This document shows positions 27,291 through 35,256 of a stretch of 64,000 bases of DNA, in pieces. Both the position numbers and the translations under genes were made by a program. The notes beneath the pieces were generated by a model that did not search any database, was not told the origin of the DNA, and saw only the letters and a program-made list of their open reading frames with translations. Source of the DNA: Solirubrobacter sp963724195 (GTDB taxonomy: Bacteria; Actinomycetota; Thermoleophilia; Solirubrobacterales; Solirubrobacteraceae). Positions within the stretch are counted from its first letter, which is position 1, and every line of letters starts with the position of its first letter. The stretch spans positions 1 through 64,000 of the forward strand of contig CAVRTQ010000032.1 of assembly GCA_963724195.1 (NCBI GenBank), given 5' to 3'.

Positions 27291-28919
27291 CTAAGCGAGG
27301 TTGGCCGAGCGCGGGTACGGCACGGTCGGATCGGTCGACACGTTCACGAGCGCCGGCTTGCCCGCCGAGAACGCGCGGTCCAGCGCGGGCCGCAGGTCGT
27401 CCGCCGCGGTCACGAACTCGCCGTGCCCGCCGAGCGCCTCCACCACGGTGTCGTAGCGCGTCTCCGGCCGCAGGTCCGCGGCCACCGACCAGCCGTTGTA
27501 GAGGAACTCCATCGGGTGCTTCTCGAGCGCCCAGATGCCGTTGTTGCCCATCACGCCGACGACGTTCACGCCGTGGCGGGCGAGCGTGTCGAACTCCATG
27601 CCGCTGAAGCCGAACGCGCCGTCGCCGAGCAGCAGCACGACCTGGCGTTCGGGGTGGGCGAGCTTGGCCGCGAGCGCATAGCCCGGCCCGCTGCCCAGGC
27701 ACCCGAACGGTCCGGGATCGAGCCAGCAGCCCGGCTCGTAGGAGTCGACGACGCGCCCCGCGAAGGAGACGAAGTCGCCGCCGTCGCCGATCACGATCGC
27801 GTTGCGGTCGAGCACCTGCGCAAGCTCGCCGTACACGCGCATCGGATGCAGCGGGCCGCGCGGGTCGCTGAGCTGCTCACGCTCGGCCTCGCGCTTGGCC
27901 GTCTCCTCCTCGCGCAGCTTGGCCACCCAGCCCTTCGTGCTCGGGCCGTCGCCCAAGAGCCCGCGCAAGGATGTGGTGAGATCGCCGTAGAGCTCGGCCG
28001 CGACCGGACGCGGGTGCTCGCGCTCGGGTTCGGCGACGTCGATCACGACCACCTCGGCGTCCTCGCTGAACGCCTTGCCGAAGCCGAGCCGGAAGTCCAT
28101 CGGCACGCCGATCACGAGCGCGACGTCGGCCTCACCCAGCGCCGTCTTGCGCGCCCGCGCGAACGCGAGCTCGTGGTCGGCGGGCAGGCAGCCGCGCCCG
28201 AGCCCGTTCAGGAACACCGGGATGCCGCGCCGCTCGACCAGCTCGCGCAGCGCGTCCTCGCCGCGCCCCCAGTAGAGGTCGGTGCCGGCCATGACCACCG
28301 GCCGCTCCGCCTCGCCGAGCAGCGCGAGCGCCCGCTCGATCGCGTCGCCGTCCGGCTGCTCCGCGCGCGGCGCCTGGACCTCGCGCGCCTCGTCGGCCTC
28401 GGCCTCCGAGAACACCACATCGAGCGGGAAGTCGAGGAACACCGGGCCGCTGTACGGCCGGCCGGCGACGGCGAACGCCTCGTCGACCAGTCCGGGGATC
28501 TCCGGCGTGGTGCCCGCGGTGGCCGCGAGCTTGACGATCGGCCGTACGAACGGCACGTGGTCGATCTCCTGCAGCGACCCCTGCCCCCAGCGGAACGCGG
28601 GCGCCCGCCCGCCCAGCACGATCATCGGCGAGTGGTTCTGCTTGGCGCTCGCCATCGCGCTCATCCCGTTGGTGACGCCGGGCCCCGCGGTCAGCGCCGC
28701 GACGCCCGGCTGGCGCGTGACCTTCGCCCACCCCTCGGCCGCAAACGCGGCCGTCGCCTCATGGCGGGTGTCGACGATGTCGATGCCTTCGTCCTTGCAG
28801 CCCTCGTAGAGCGAGAACAGGTGGCCGCCCGAGAGCGTGAACAGCCGTGTGACGCCGTGGGCCTTCAAGCGTCGGGCAATGAGGCGGCCGCCGTGCAGCC
28901 GCGTGGCTTCGTCGTGCAT
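27291..28919 (-). CDS. TPP-dependent acetolactate synthase-like enzyme
   Basis: A 542-residue thiamine-diphosphate enzyme. The N-terminal PYR domain begins GGRLIARRLKAHGVTRLFTLSGGH, and the catalytic glutamate lies in DTRHEATAAFAAEG. Then come AALTAGPGVTNGMSAMASAK, the central domain RPVVMAGTDLYWGRGED, and the C-terminal PP domain with the Mg/TPP motif GDGAFGFSGMEFDTLARHG followed by NNGIWALEKHPMEFLYNG. The class includes acetolactate synthase large subunits, oxalyl-CoA decarboxylase and relatives. No small subunit lies nearby, so biosynthetic acetolactate synthase is not proven. ATG 28919 was chosen where the fold begins; the frame stays open further upstream without stop. Confidence 0.93.
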   Translation of the reverse strand: MHDEATRLHGGRLIARRLKAHGVTRLFTLSGGHLFSLYEGCKDEGIDIVDTRHEATAAFAAEGWAKVTRQPGVAALTAGPGVTNGMSAMASAKQNHSPMIVLGGRAPAFRWGQGSLQEIDHVPFVRPIVKLAATAGTTPEIPGLVDEAFAVAGRPYSGPVFLDFPLDVVFSEAEADEAREVQAPRAEQPDGDAIERALALLGEAERPVVMAGTDLYWGRGEDALRELVERRGIPVFLNGLGRGCLPADHELAFARARKTALGEADVALVIGVPMDFRLGFGKAFSEDAEVVVIDVAEPEREHPRPVAAELYGDLTTSLRGLLGDGPSTKGWVAKLREEETAKREAEREQLSDPRGPLHPMRVYGELAQVLDRNAIVIGDGGDFVSFAGRVVDSYEPGCWLDPGPFGCLGSGPGYALAAKLAHPERQVVLLLGDGAFGFSGMEFDTLARHGVNVVGVMGNNGIWALEKHPMEFLYNGWSVAADLRPETRYDTVVEALGGHGEFVTAADDLRPALDRAFSAGKPALVNVSTDPTVPYPRSANLA

Positions 28920-29006
28920 AGGCGCGGCGGAATCTATCCCCCCGGGCGGGGGGTCGCGCCGCCCGGGTCGATGACAGGGCGCGCATGTGTGATTAGCGTC
29001 ACTGGG

Positions 29007-29171
29007 GTGAACGACGAGCCCACCCTCAGCTTCAGCGACGCCGACCTCGAGCTCCTGCTCGCGGAGGCGGACCGTGAGGACCCGATCCTGCGGGACGGTC
29101 GCCCGGGAAACCTGGAGCGCCCGCGCGAGTCGTTTGACTCGCTGATTCTCGCCGGACTGGTCTCGCCCTAG
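29007..29171 (+). CDS. Small acidic hypothetical protein, 54 aa
   Basis: A GTG start gives NDEPTLSFSDADLELLLAEA followed by DREDPILRDGRPGNLE and ESFDSLILAGLVSP. It is acidic and has an amphipathic helix (LELLLAEADRE). It lies divergent from the TPP gene and ends directly at the palindromic repeat. No family is known to me. Coding is suggested by composition and clean ends, but the ribosome site is poor. Confidence 0.42.
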   Translation: MNDEPTLSFSDADLELLLAEADREDPILRDGRPGNLERPRESFDSLILAGLVSP

Positions 29172-29241
29172 CGAGTTCGCGGGGCCGCGCGCCCAGCGCC
29201 GACTCGGCGAACTCGCCGAAGCATCGCCCCCTGGGCGATGC
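29171..29241. repeat. Dispersed palindromic repeat, copy B
   Basis: This copy has GCGAGTTCGCG, then CGAACTCGCC, then a perfect hairpin with 9-bp arms GCATCGCCC and GGGCGATGC around CCT (29221-29241). The same blocks occur at 8919-8985. It lies at the 3' ends of a small plus-strand gene and the minus-strand DsbA-family gene. Confidence 0.8.
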
Positions 29242-29248
29242 GCAGCCC

Positions 29249-29885
29249 CTAGGGCGGCGGCGTGCAGGCGAGCGGTCGCCGCCGCGTCGCCTACTCGGTC
29301 CTCGCCCCAGAACACGCCGCGATCAACCCACAGCGCGGGCAGCCGGTCCGCGCCCGCGCCGAGCAGACGGCGGGCAGCCGCCTCCATCGCGCCGTCGCGC
29401 CGTTCCTCGCGCGCAGCCTTGAGGCAGCCGTCGAGCCGCAGGCCCGCGGCGGCCGCCGCCTCGGTCAGGATCTCGAGGTCGTCCAGGTCGAACCCGCCGG
29501 CGAACGCGAGCCGCGTCGCCGCGAGCACGAACGCCCCACCCCGGCCCTGCTGGGCGGCGTAGTGCGCGACGCGCATGGCGGCCGGCACGGCCATCGGCCA
29601 GCGCTCGGGCCACTGCAGCGGAAGGCGCAGCGCAGCGGCGCGCTCTTCAGCGTGGTCGACGATCTCCTGGACATCGCCGAAGTCCGCGGGCATGGACGCG
29701 CATCGCAGCGTGCGGCTGCACGCCGGCGTCCATGTCACCTCATCAAACGCTCGATCGACCCGCTCCGCCGCCAAATACGTAAATGGCGACGCGAGGTCGA
29801 AGAGGAATTCCGCTCTGACGGCTTCCCCTGGTGTCTCCGGCCGGCGCCGCGCGCGGCGGTCCTCCAGCCGTATGACCTCACCCAT
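29249..29885 (-). CDS. DsbA-family protein, 2-hydroxychromene-2-carboxylate isomerase-like
   Basis: A protein of about 210 residues with the thioredoxin-like start RAEFLFDLASPFTYLAAERVD, the helical insert QWPERWPMAVPAAMRVAHYAAQQG, AFVLAATRLAFAGGFDLDD and the late DRLPALWVDRGVFWGED. It resembles glutathione-linked isomerases of the DsbA clan, which lack the CxxC pair. ATG 29885 has AAGGA 8 nt upstream. In the literal sequence the frame does not stop and continues into the TPP gene; a one-base shift near 29255 would end it at TAG (29249-29251). I take the shift as the likelier reading. The reaction is unknown here. Confidence 0.75.
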
Positions 29886-30108
29886 TCCGTGCATCCTTGA
29901 TCTCGTGTCGTTCCCCAGACGCGAAAGCAATAGCCCCCGTCGCAGCCATACAACGTTCGAACTCGCGGGAACTTGCGCTCGTGATCACATCCATGTCATC
30001 GGCCGTATATGTCGATACCAGCAACCTTCCGTCGTAAAAGCAGGTATTCTGCGCGGACTCTAAGGCCGCATCAGGGAGGCCTCTCATACCACCTGTCCCA
30101 CCGCCCAA
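29878..30108 (-). CDS. Doubtful 76-aa frame upstream of the DsbA-family gene
   Basis: The frame reads MGGGTGGMRGLPDAALESAQ, then TCFYDGRLLVSTYTADDMDV and FERCMAATGAIAFASGERHE. Its composition is unlike the Arg/Ala/Pro-rich shadow frames elsewhere, and its stop overlaps the DsbA-family start by 8 bp, as in an operon. But this stretch is visibly less G+C-rich than its surroundings, so open frames are less telling. Its 5' end also overlaps the start of the divergent HxlR gene. It may simply be the shared promoter region. Confidence 0.25.
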   Translation of the reverse strand: MGGGTGGMRGLPDAALESAQNTCFYDGRLLVSTYTADDMDVITSASSREFERCMAATGAIAFASGERHEIKDARNG

Positions 30109-30775
30109 ACGTCATCCATACGATCAGTGGTCGCCCGACGCGCGTGCCCTGGACCTCGTAGGTGACAAATGGACGCTCCTCATCATCCGTGATCTCGCTG
30201 CCGGTCCGCGCCGATTCGTCGAGCTCCAGCGTGTGTTGCCCGGAATCTCCACCGAGCAATTGCGTTCGAGGTTGAATCGCATGGTCGCCGACGGCTTGCT
30301 CACGCGACAGCGGTACCGGGAGGTACCGCCGCGGGTCGACTACGAGTTGACCGAGCGCTCCCGGGAGCTGATCCCGGTGCTGGGCGCGCTCGCGCGTTGG
30401 GGCTACGACTGGACGTGGAGCGCTCCGCGCCCCGGTGAGGACGTCAATGTCGGGGCCATCTTCCGCCTGGCGCCAGGGCTCCTCGAACCGCCGGCCGGCC
30501 TGGAAGGCACGGTCGAGCTGATCGTGGAGGCCGACGGCGACCATCCGGAACGCCAATACCTCGTGACGCTGGGAGGCGGTCACGTGGAGGTGTCCGAGGT
30601 GGGCGGTGCCACTCCCACGGCGTCCGTGCGCGGGACGGTCGCGGCGTGGGTGCGAGCACTCGGCCCCGAGGGCTCCACCGAGTCCCTCCAGATCTCCGGT
30701 CGCGACGGCCTCGCCGGCGCGATCCTCAGCGGCTTCCTGCGCAAAGGCGCAGCCGCCGCTTCCGCCGCGGCCTAG
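30086..30775 (+). CDS. HxlR-family regulator with SCP2-like domain (non-standard start)
   Basis: The N-terminal winged helix reads YDQWSPDARALDLVGDKWTL, LIIRDLAAGPRRFVELQRV, LPGISTEQLRSRLNRMV and DYELTERSRELIPVLGALARWG, the HxlR pattern. The C-terminal half (ATPTASVRGTVAAWVRALGP, LQISGRDGLAGAILSGFL) resembles SCP2 sterol-carrier domains, a fusion seen in actinobacterial regulators. No ATG, GTG or TTG lies in frame between the upstream stop (30035) and the conserved domain; the first is at 30233, inside the helix-turn-helix. A strong AGGGAGG lies exactly 6 nt before an ATA codon at 30086, which I take as the start, either genuine or a miscalled ATG. It likely controls the divergent DsbA/TPP genes. 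Confidence 0.85.
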   Translation: MPPVPPPKRHPYDQWSPDARALDLVGDKWTLLIIRDLAAGPRRFVELQRVLPGISTEQLRSRLNRMVADGLLTRQRYREVPPRVDYELTERSRELIPVLGALARWGYDWTWSAPRPGEDVNVGAIFRLAPGLLEPPAGLEGTVELIVEADGDHPERQYLVTLGGGHVEVSEVGGATPTASVRGTVAAWVRALGPEGSTESLQISGRDGLAGAILSGFLRKGAAAASAAA

Positions 30776-30786
30776 TCCGCGCGCTG

Positions 30787-30824
30787 ACCCCGCGGCACGC
30801 GCTGCACGGCGCGTGCCGCGGGGT
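30787..30824. terminator. Very strong hairpin after the HxlR gene
   Basis: ACCCCGCGGCACGCGC and its exact complement form a 16-bp stem with a 6-nt loop between convergent genes. It lacks a T run but should be a bidirectional terminator. Confidence 0.72.
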
Positions 30825-30840
30825 GTCCGCGCTCGGACAT

Positions 30841-31101
30841 TTAACGGAGCAACGCGGCGCGGAGCGCCTGGAGCGTCACGCCCTCCACGCGCACCACCTT
30901 GTCGCGCGAGCTCTGCCCGCGGACCACATCGACGTGCGAGCTCGGCACGCGCGCCGCTTTGGCGATGAACGCGCACAGCGCCGCGTTGGCCTTCCCGTCC
31001 ACCGGCGGGGCCGTCACGCGGATGACGATGGCGCCGGCGCGTTCGCCGACGACCTCCTCACGCTTGGCGCGCGGCTGCAGTCGAATCGCGACGTCCGCCA
31101 T
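30841..31101 (-). CDS. DUF167 (YggU) family protein
   Basis: An 86-residue protein beginning MADVAIRLQPRAKREEVVGE, then AIVIRVTAPPVDGKANAALCAFIAKAARV, VDVVRGQSSRDKVVRVEGV. The PPVDGKAN block is the hallmark of the DUF167/YggU family, small alpha/beta proteins of unknown function. The stop lies 17 bp past the hairpin of the HxlR gene. tRNA-Leu lies 5 bp upstream on the same strand, so both may share a transcript. Confidence 0.9.
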   Translation of the reverse strand: MADVAIRLQPRAKREEVVGERAGAIVIRVTAPPVDGKANAALCAFIAKAARVPSSHVDVVRGQSSRDKVVRVEGVTLQALRAALLR

Positions 31102-31106
31102 GACAA

Positions 31107-31191
31107 TGCCCGGGGTGGGACTCGAACCCACACGCTCCAAAGAACAATCGGGTTTAAGCCGACCGCGTCTGACCAATTCCGCCACCCGGGC
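31107..31191 (-). tRNA. tRNA-Leu (UAA)
   Basis: The 85-nt minus-strand gene starts GCCCGGGTGGCGGAATTGG and has the long variable arm of class II tRNAs. The acceptor arms are GCCCGGG and CCCGGGC, with A as discriminator. The anticodon loop is CTTAAAC, giving anticodon UAA. The T arm is GTGGGTTCGAGTCCCAC. CCA is not encoded. Confidence 0.97.
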
Positions 31192-31303
31192 CGGGCGAAA
31201 TCGTAGTAGGCGCCGCCACCCCCTTGTGGGGGAGGGCTGCGTCGGAACCCGCGAAAGCGCAGCTACTCTGGGACGAGCATCGCCGCAACTTCCCCGCGCG
31301 CCG

Positions 31304-32897
31304 ATGGTTTGCACGTGGGCAAGGTTCTGCCGCTCCGCTACTCGTTTGGAAGCTTCCGCTCTACACCACTCTGGCCTCCACGGCCGCTCGCCTCTGCTGC
31401 GCCTGCAGTCGGATGAGCGCCTCGTCGCCCTGATCCGGCGCGGCAACCACGGCGCGTTCGAGGCGCTGGTGGCCCGCTACCAGTCGCGGCTGCTGGCGTT
31501 CTGCCGGCACATGCTCTCATCCCGGGAGGACGCCGAGGACGTGCTGCAGGAGGTCTTCGCGGCCGCCTTCAACGCGATGCTCGCGGACGAGCGCGAGATC
31601 AACGTGCGCCCGTGGCTGTACCGGATCGCGCGCAACCGCTCGCTCAACCACCTGCGCCGCACGCAGGCGGTGGGCATGGACTCGATGGACATCCACTTGT
31701 CCGAGGGCGGACTCACGACCGCCGACAAGGTGCACAAGCGCGAGGAGTTCCGGCTCCTGATCGCGGACGTGCAGGACCTGCCGGAGACCCAGCGCACGGC
31801 GCTCCTGCTGCGCGAGATCGACGCGTTGTCGTACGAGCAGATCGCCGAGGCGATGGAGACCACGGTCCCGTCGGTGAAGTCGCTGCTCGTCCGCGCCCGC
31901 GTGTCCCTGGCCGAGGCGGCCGAGGCGCGCCTGCTCTCCTGCGACGAGGTCCGGATCGAGCTGGGCGAGGTCGCCGAGGGTCTGAAGCGCACCACCGCGC
32001 CCGTCCGCCGCCACCTGCGCACCTGCGACCGCTGCACCGACTTCCGCAAGTACCTGCGCAGCAACAACAAGGCGCTTGCCGCCCTGTTCCCGATCGGGCC
32101 GCTGCTGCTGTTCAAGAAGCTGCTCGTCACGCACATCGGCACCACCGCGGCCGCCTCCGGCACCGGCGCCGCGGCGGCCGGAGCGGGCACGGCCGGCGCA
32201 GGCGCCGCGCTGCAGGTCGGCTTCGGCACGGTCGCGACCAAGCTGGGCGCGGGTCTGGCCGCCGCCGCGATCGTCACCGCCGGCGCCGTCGAGGTCCAGC
32301 ACGCGACCACGAAGCCGGGCGTCGAGCGGACCGTCGTGGCGAAGGCCGCGCCGAAGCACGCTGCTGCTGCTCCGGCGGCCGCCGCGACCGCCCCGCCGGT
32401 CGCCGTCGCCTCCGTGCCGCAGCCGATCACGGCCACCGCCGAGCGCAAGATCACGCCGATCGCTCCGTCCGCCAAGCAGGACAAGGCGGAGCCGAAGGCC
32501 ACCGCCACGGCCACCGCGAGCGCCACTCCGGACGCCAGCGCCACCCCGGCCGCCACCGGTACGGCCACGCCGGGCGCCGGCGCTCCCGCTCCCGCCGAGG
32601 GCCGCGGCGGCGACACCACCGCGCTGCCGACCGACACGCAGGGCACCGCCGAGCCGGGCTCGGGCACCTTCACGCCGCCCGCCGCGCAGCCCACCCCGCC
32701 GCCGGCCACCGGCCCGGAGTTCGCCGCCGTCCCGACGCCGCCGGCTCCGCAGCCCGACCCGACCCCCTCGGCCACGCCGGAGCAGCCCGCGACGCCCGAG
32801 GCGCCGCCCGCTCCGGTCGTCGACGCCCGCGCCGCAGGTCGAGTCGACGCCGACGCCCTCGCAGGCGCCGGTCGAAGAGACTCCGCGCCTCCACTAG
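31304..32897 (+). CDS. ECF sigma factor with C-terminal zinc-finger-like and surface-type tail (frameshifted near the end)
   Basis: Region 2 reads RLVALIRRGNHGAFEALVAR, AEDVLQEVFAAAFNAML and PWLYRIARNRSLNHLRR; region 4 reads QDLPETQRTALLLREIDALS with YEQIAEAMETTVPSVKSLLV. After that comes a CDEVR...HLRTCDRC segment like a zf-HC2 anti-sigma finger. A Gly/Ala hydrophobic stretch (VATKLGAGLAAAAIVTAGAV) and a long Thr/Pro/Ala-rich tail follow. The single chain of about 530 residues thus joins sigma factor, putative anti-sigma finger and an envelope-type tail. The frame breaks near 32825; the other frame gives the natural end SQAPVEETPRLH. The start is uncertain: ATG 31304, or GTG 31315 with a second indel near 31390. 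Confidence 0.86.
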
Positions 32898-32904
32898 CGC
32901 TCAG

Positions 32905-33234
32905 TCAGTGGATGCGAGCGCCGAGCGGCACGTCGGTGTCGGGCGCGAGCAGGATCACACGGCCCTCCTCGTCGGAGGCGCCGAGCACCAGCACCTCCGA
33001 GCGCACCGGGCCGATCTGCCGCGGCGGGAAGTTCACGACGCCGACGATCCGGCGGCCTTCGAGCTCCTCGCGGGTGTAGTTCGTGATCTGCGCGCTCGAG
33101 CGCTTGGTGCCGAGCTCCTCACCGAAGTCGATCGTGAGCTTCCAGGCGGGCTTGCGCGCCTCCGGGAAGTCCTCGACGGCGACGATCTGACCGACGCGCA
33201 TGTCGACGGCGGCGAAGTGGTCGTAGTCGATCAC
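32905..33234 (-). CDS. csaA: CsaA-type tRNA-binding domain protein
   Basis: A 109-residue OB-fold protein: FAAVDMRVGQIVAVEDFPEA, RKPAWKLTIDFGEELGTKRSSAQIT, EELEGRRIVGVVNFPPRQIG and SEVLVLGA. These are the hallmarks of CsaA, the stand-alone EMAP/tRNA-binding domain linked to chaperone-like activity. It is a likely homodimer in the cytoplasm. It converges with the sigma gene, 7 bp apart. Confidence 0.92.
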   Translation of the reverse strand: MIDYDHFAAVDMRVGQIVAVEDFPEARKPAWKLTIDFGEELGTKRSSAQITNYTREELEGRRIVGVVNFPPRQIGPVRSEVLVLGASDEEGRVILLAPDTDVPLGARIH

Positions 33235-33316
33235 GCGAGGACCCTACTCGCCCGCGAGTGCGAGCCCTCCGGGCGAGCACTCGACAGCGACACGAGCCGC
33301 CAGGCGAGCGTCGCCC

Positions 33317-33944
33317 TCACGGGCCCTCCGTGCCGAAGCGGAACGAGCGGTAGGGGGTCTTGACCGCGCCGGAGGTGCCGACGTCGCGCGCCTTGCCGGC
33401 GCCGCCGGCGGGCGTGGCGAGCATCAGCAGCTTCACGCCGGTCCGGGCGCCCGGGACGGGTTCGGGCAGCAGCACGAGCCGCCCGTACATCCGCGGGCTG
33501 CGGCTCGCGCGGAACACCAGCGAGTAGCCGGCCGCGCGATTGATGCGGACCTTGCCCTCCTCGACGAGCTCGAGGTTCGGGAACCGCTCCTTGAGCCGCT
33601 CCACCTCGCGGGAGGCTTCGACGGGCAACACGCCGCCGACATCGCCCGTGTACGCCGGCAACTCGAGCGGCTCGACGGTGAACTCGTCCTTGCCCGGCCG
33701 CTGCAGGTGCAACAGCGCGTCGCCTCGACACCCGCTCCATGCCGTCCGGGTAGCGCAGGTTGAACGCGATCGGCTCCTCGACGACCACGCGCGTCCCGTT
33801 CTCGGCCGTCGCTCCGCCCGCGAGCAGGAAGATCGCCGCCACGGCGAGCAGCGCCAGCACCGCGATGGCGGCGTAGCGGAAGCGCGTGGGCAGGCGGGCG
33901 AGCTCTTCCTTGAGCGTGGGACGGTGGGGCGGAGCGACGAGCAA
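33317..33944 (-). CDS. Membrane-anchored hypothetical protein (frameshifted)
   Basis: The start is TTG 33944. The N-terminal cytoplasmic head (TLKEELARLPTRFR) is followed by a membrane helix (YAAIAVLALLAVAAIFLLAGG) and an external domain: VVVEEPIAFNLRYPDG, and in the second frame GDALLHLQRPGKDEFTVEPL, EVERLKERFPNLELVEEGKV and YGRLVLLPEPVPGARTG. One extra base near 33725 splits it. It is the last gene of a unit with the Lrp-like and MBL-fold genes. I do not recognise a named family. Confidence 0.72.
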
Positions 33945-33945
33945 A

Positions 33946-34221
33946 TCAATTTCCGATGGAGAACAGCGCCTCGAGGTCGTGCTGCGAGAACGCCTCGAAG
34001 GCCAGCATCGTCTCGGAGTCCTTGATGCCGTCGAGCTTGGAGAACTGGCCGGTCACGACGGCGTGGACGCCCGCCGGGTCGCGCACGCGCAGGATGGCGA
34101 CGAAGTCCCACTGACCGGTGACGGAGTAGGCCTCGGCGACGCCTTCGATCTCGGCGAGTTGACCGCCGAGGTCGGCCAGCGCCTCGCGCTCGGCCTTGAT
34201 GAGGACGACGGCGTGGGTCAT
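33946..34221 (-). CDS. Lrp/AsnC ligand-binding domain protein (RAM domain only)
   Basis: A 91-residue protein: MTHAVVLIKAEREALADLGG, QLAEIEGVAEAYSVTGQWDFVAIL, VVTGQFSKLDGIKDSETMLAFEAF. It matches the C-terminal RAM domain of Lrp/AsnC regulators but lacks a DNA-binding part. Such short forms bind amino acids or act as partners of full-length regulators. It is coupled by a 4-nt overlap to the MBL-fold gene. Confidence 0.88.
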   Translation of the reverse strand: MTHAVVLIKAEREALADLGGQLAEIEGVAEAYSVTGQWDFVAILRVRDPAGVHAVVTGQFSKLDGIKDSETMLAFEAFSQHDLEALFSIGN

Positions 34222-34904
34222 TTGAGCTCGTGCGTGTCGCCGGGGTTGAGCACGTACACCTGCGAGAAGCCGGCGTTCTCGACGTCCTGCTTGAACGCCT
34301 CGGCGTCCGTCGCCACGAGCGGGAACGTGTCGTAGTGGATCGGGATCACCTGGGACGGGTTCACGAACTCGACCGCCGTGACCGCGTCGTAGCGGTCCAT
34401 CGTGTAGTGGCCACCGATCGGGACGAGCGCGAGATCGACCTTGTCGCCGCGCCGGCCGATGAGCTGCAGGTCGCTGAAGAGCGCGGTGTCGCCGAGGTGG
34501 TAGATGAGGTGGCCGCCGTAGTGGATCAGCAGCCCGGCGGGCATGTGCGCGGTGCCGCTGGGGCTGACCGCGGTGTGCCAGGCGGGAACGAGCTTGACCC
34601 AGCCCCAGTCGAACTGCACCGTGCCGCCGAGGTTCGGGTCGCGGACGTCGACCCCTTCCGTGGCGATCTCGGTCGCCAGCTCGACGATCGCGACGACGAC
34701 CGCGCCGGTGCGCGTGGCGATCTCGACGGTGTCGCCGAGGTGGTCGCCGTGCCCGTGCGTGAGCAGGATGACGTCGGCCGGAACCTCGTCCGGCTGCGCC
34801 GCCGCCTTGGGGTTGTGGTTGAGGAACGGGTCGACGAGGACGTCGGCCCCGCCTCCGGAGAGGTGGAAGGCGGAATGACCCAGCCACCGGACGCTTGCTG
34901 CCAT
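34218..34904 (-). CDS. UPF0173 metal-dependent hydrolase (MBL fold)
   Basis: A 228-residue metallo-beta-lactamase-fold hydrolase: VRWLGHSAFHLSGGGADVLVDPFL, the metal motif ILLTHGHGDHLGDTVEIA (HxHxDH), VQFDWGWVKLVPAWHTAVSP, YHLGDTALFSDLQLIG, and IPIHYDTFPLVATDAEAFK near the end. These match the UPF0173 family. Its substrate is unknown. It lies in a unit with an unknown protein upstream and the Lrp-like gene downstream. Confidence 0.94.
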   Translation of the reverse strand: MAASVRWLGHSAFHLSGGGADVLVDPFLNHNPKAAAQPDEVPADVILLTHGHGDHLGDTVEIATRTGAVVVAIVELATEIATEGVDVRDPNLGGTVQFDWGWVKLVPAWHTAVSPSGTAHMPAGLLIHYGGHLIYHLGDTALFSDLQLIGRRGDKVDLALVPIGGHYTMDRYDAVTAVEFVNPSQVIPIHYDTFPLVATDAEAFKQDVENAGFSQVYVLNPGDTHELK

Positions 34905-35234
34905 CTAGCTGTCCTCCTTGTCGATCAGCTGGTGGGCGAGCTCGAAGCCCACTGCCGCCCCGATCATCATCGTCACCCGGATCTCCTCGGCCAGCAGCGT
35001 CTGCACCGCCTGGAGGCGCTCCTCGATGTCGGCCTTGCCGGCCGCCTCGAGCACCAGCTCCTGGTGGGCGGTGTCGAACCACTCCGCCTCGTTGAGCGCG
35101 GTGTTGAGGATGCGCTGCAGCGTCGGGGCGTTCTCCGCGACGAGGCGTTGGGCTTGCTCGAGCTGCGCGGGGTCGGTGAGCGCCTGAACGGCGGCTTCGA
35201 CCTCGGCGTCGGTGTACGCACGGCGTCCGGCCAC
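34905..35234 (-). CDS. Hypothetical helical protein
   Basis: A 109-residue soluble, mainly helical protein (AYTDAEVEAAVQALTDPAQL, EQAQRLVAENAPTLQRIL, QELVLEAAGKADIEERLQAV, MMIGAAVGFELAHQLIDKED). No family is recognised. Its stop is directly adjacent to the MBL-fold start, which suggests co-translation. It diverges from selD. Confidence 0.72.
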   Translation of the reverse strand: MAGRRAYTDAEVEAAVQALTDPAQLEQAQRLVAENAPTLQRILNTALNEAEWFDTAHQELVLEAAGKADIEERLQAVQTLLAEEIRVTMMIGAAVGFELAHQLIDKEDS

Positions 35235-35256
35235 TGATGGCCATCATACGAACGCG

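Noticed and set aside
29575..30063. A 162-codon plus-strand frame before the HxlR gene
   Set aside because: It is antisense to the DsbA-family gene for most of its length and has no protein-like pattern.
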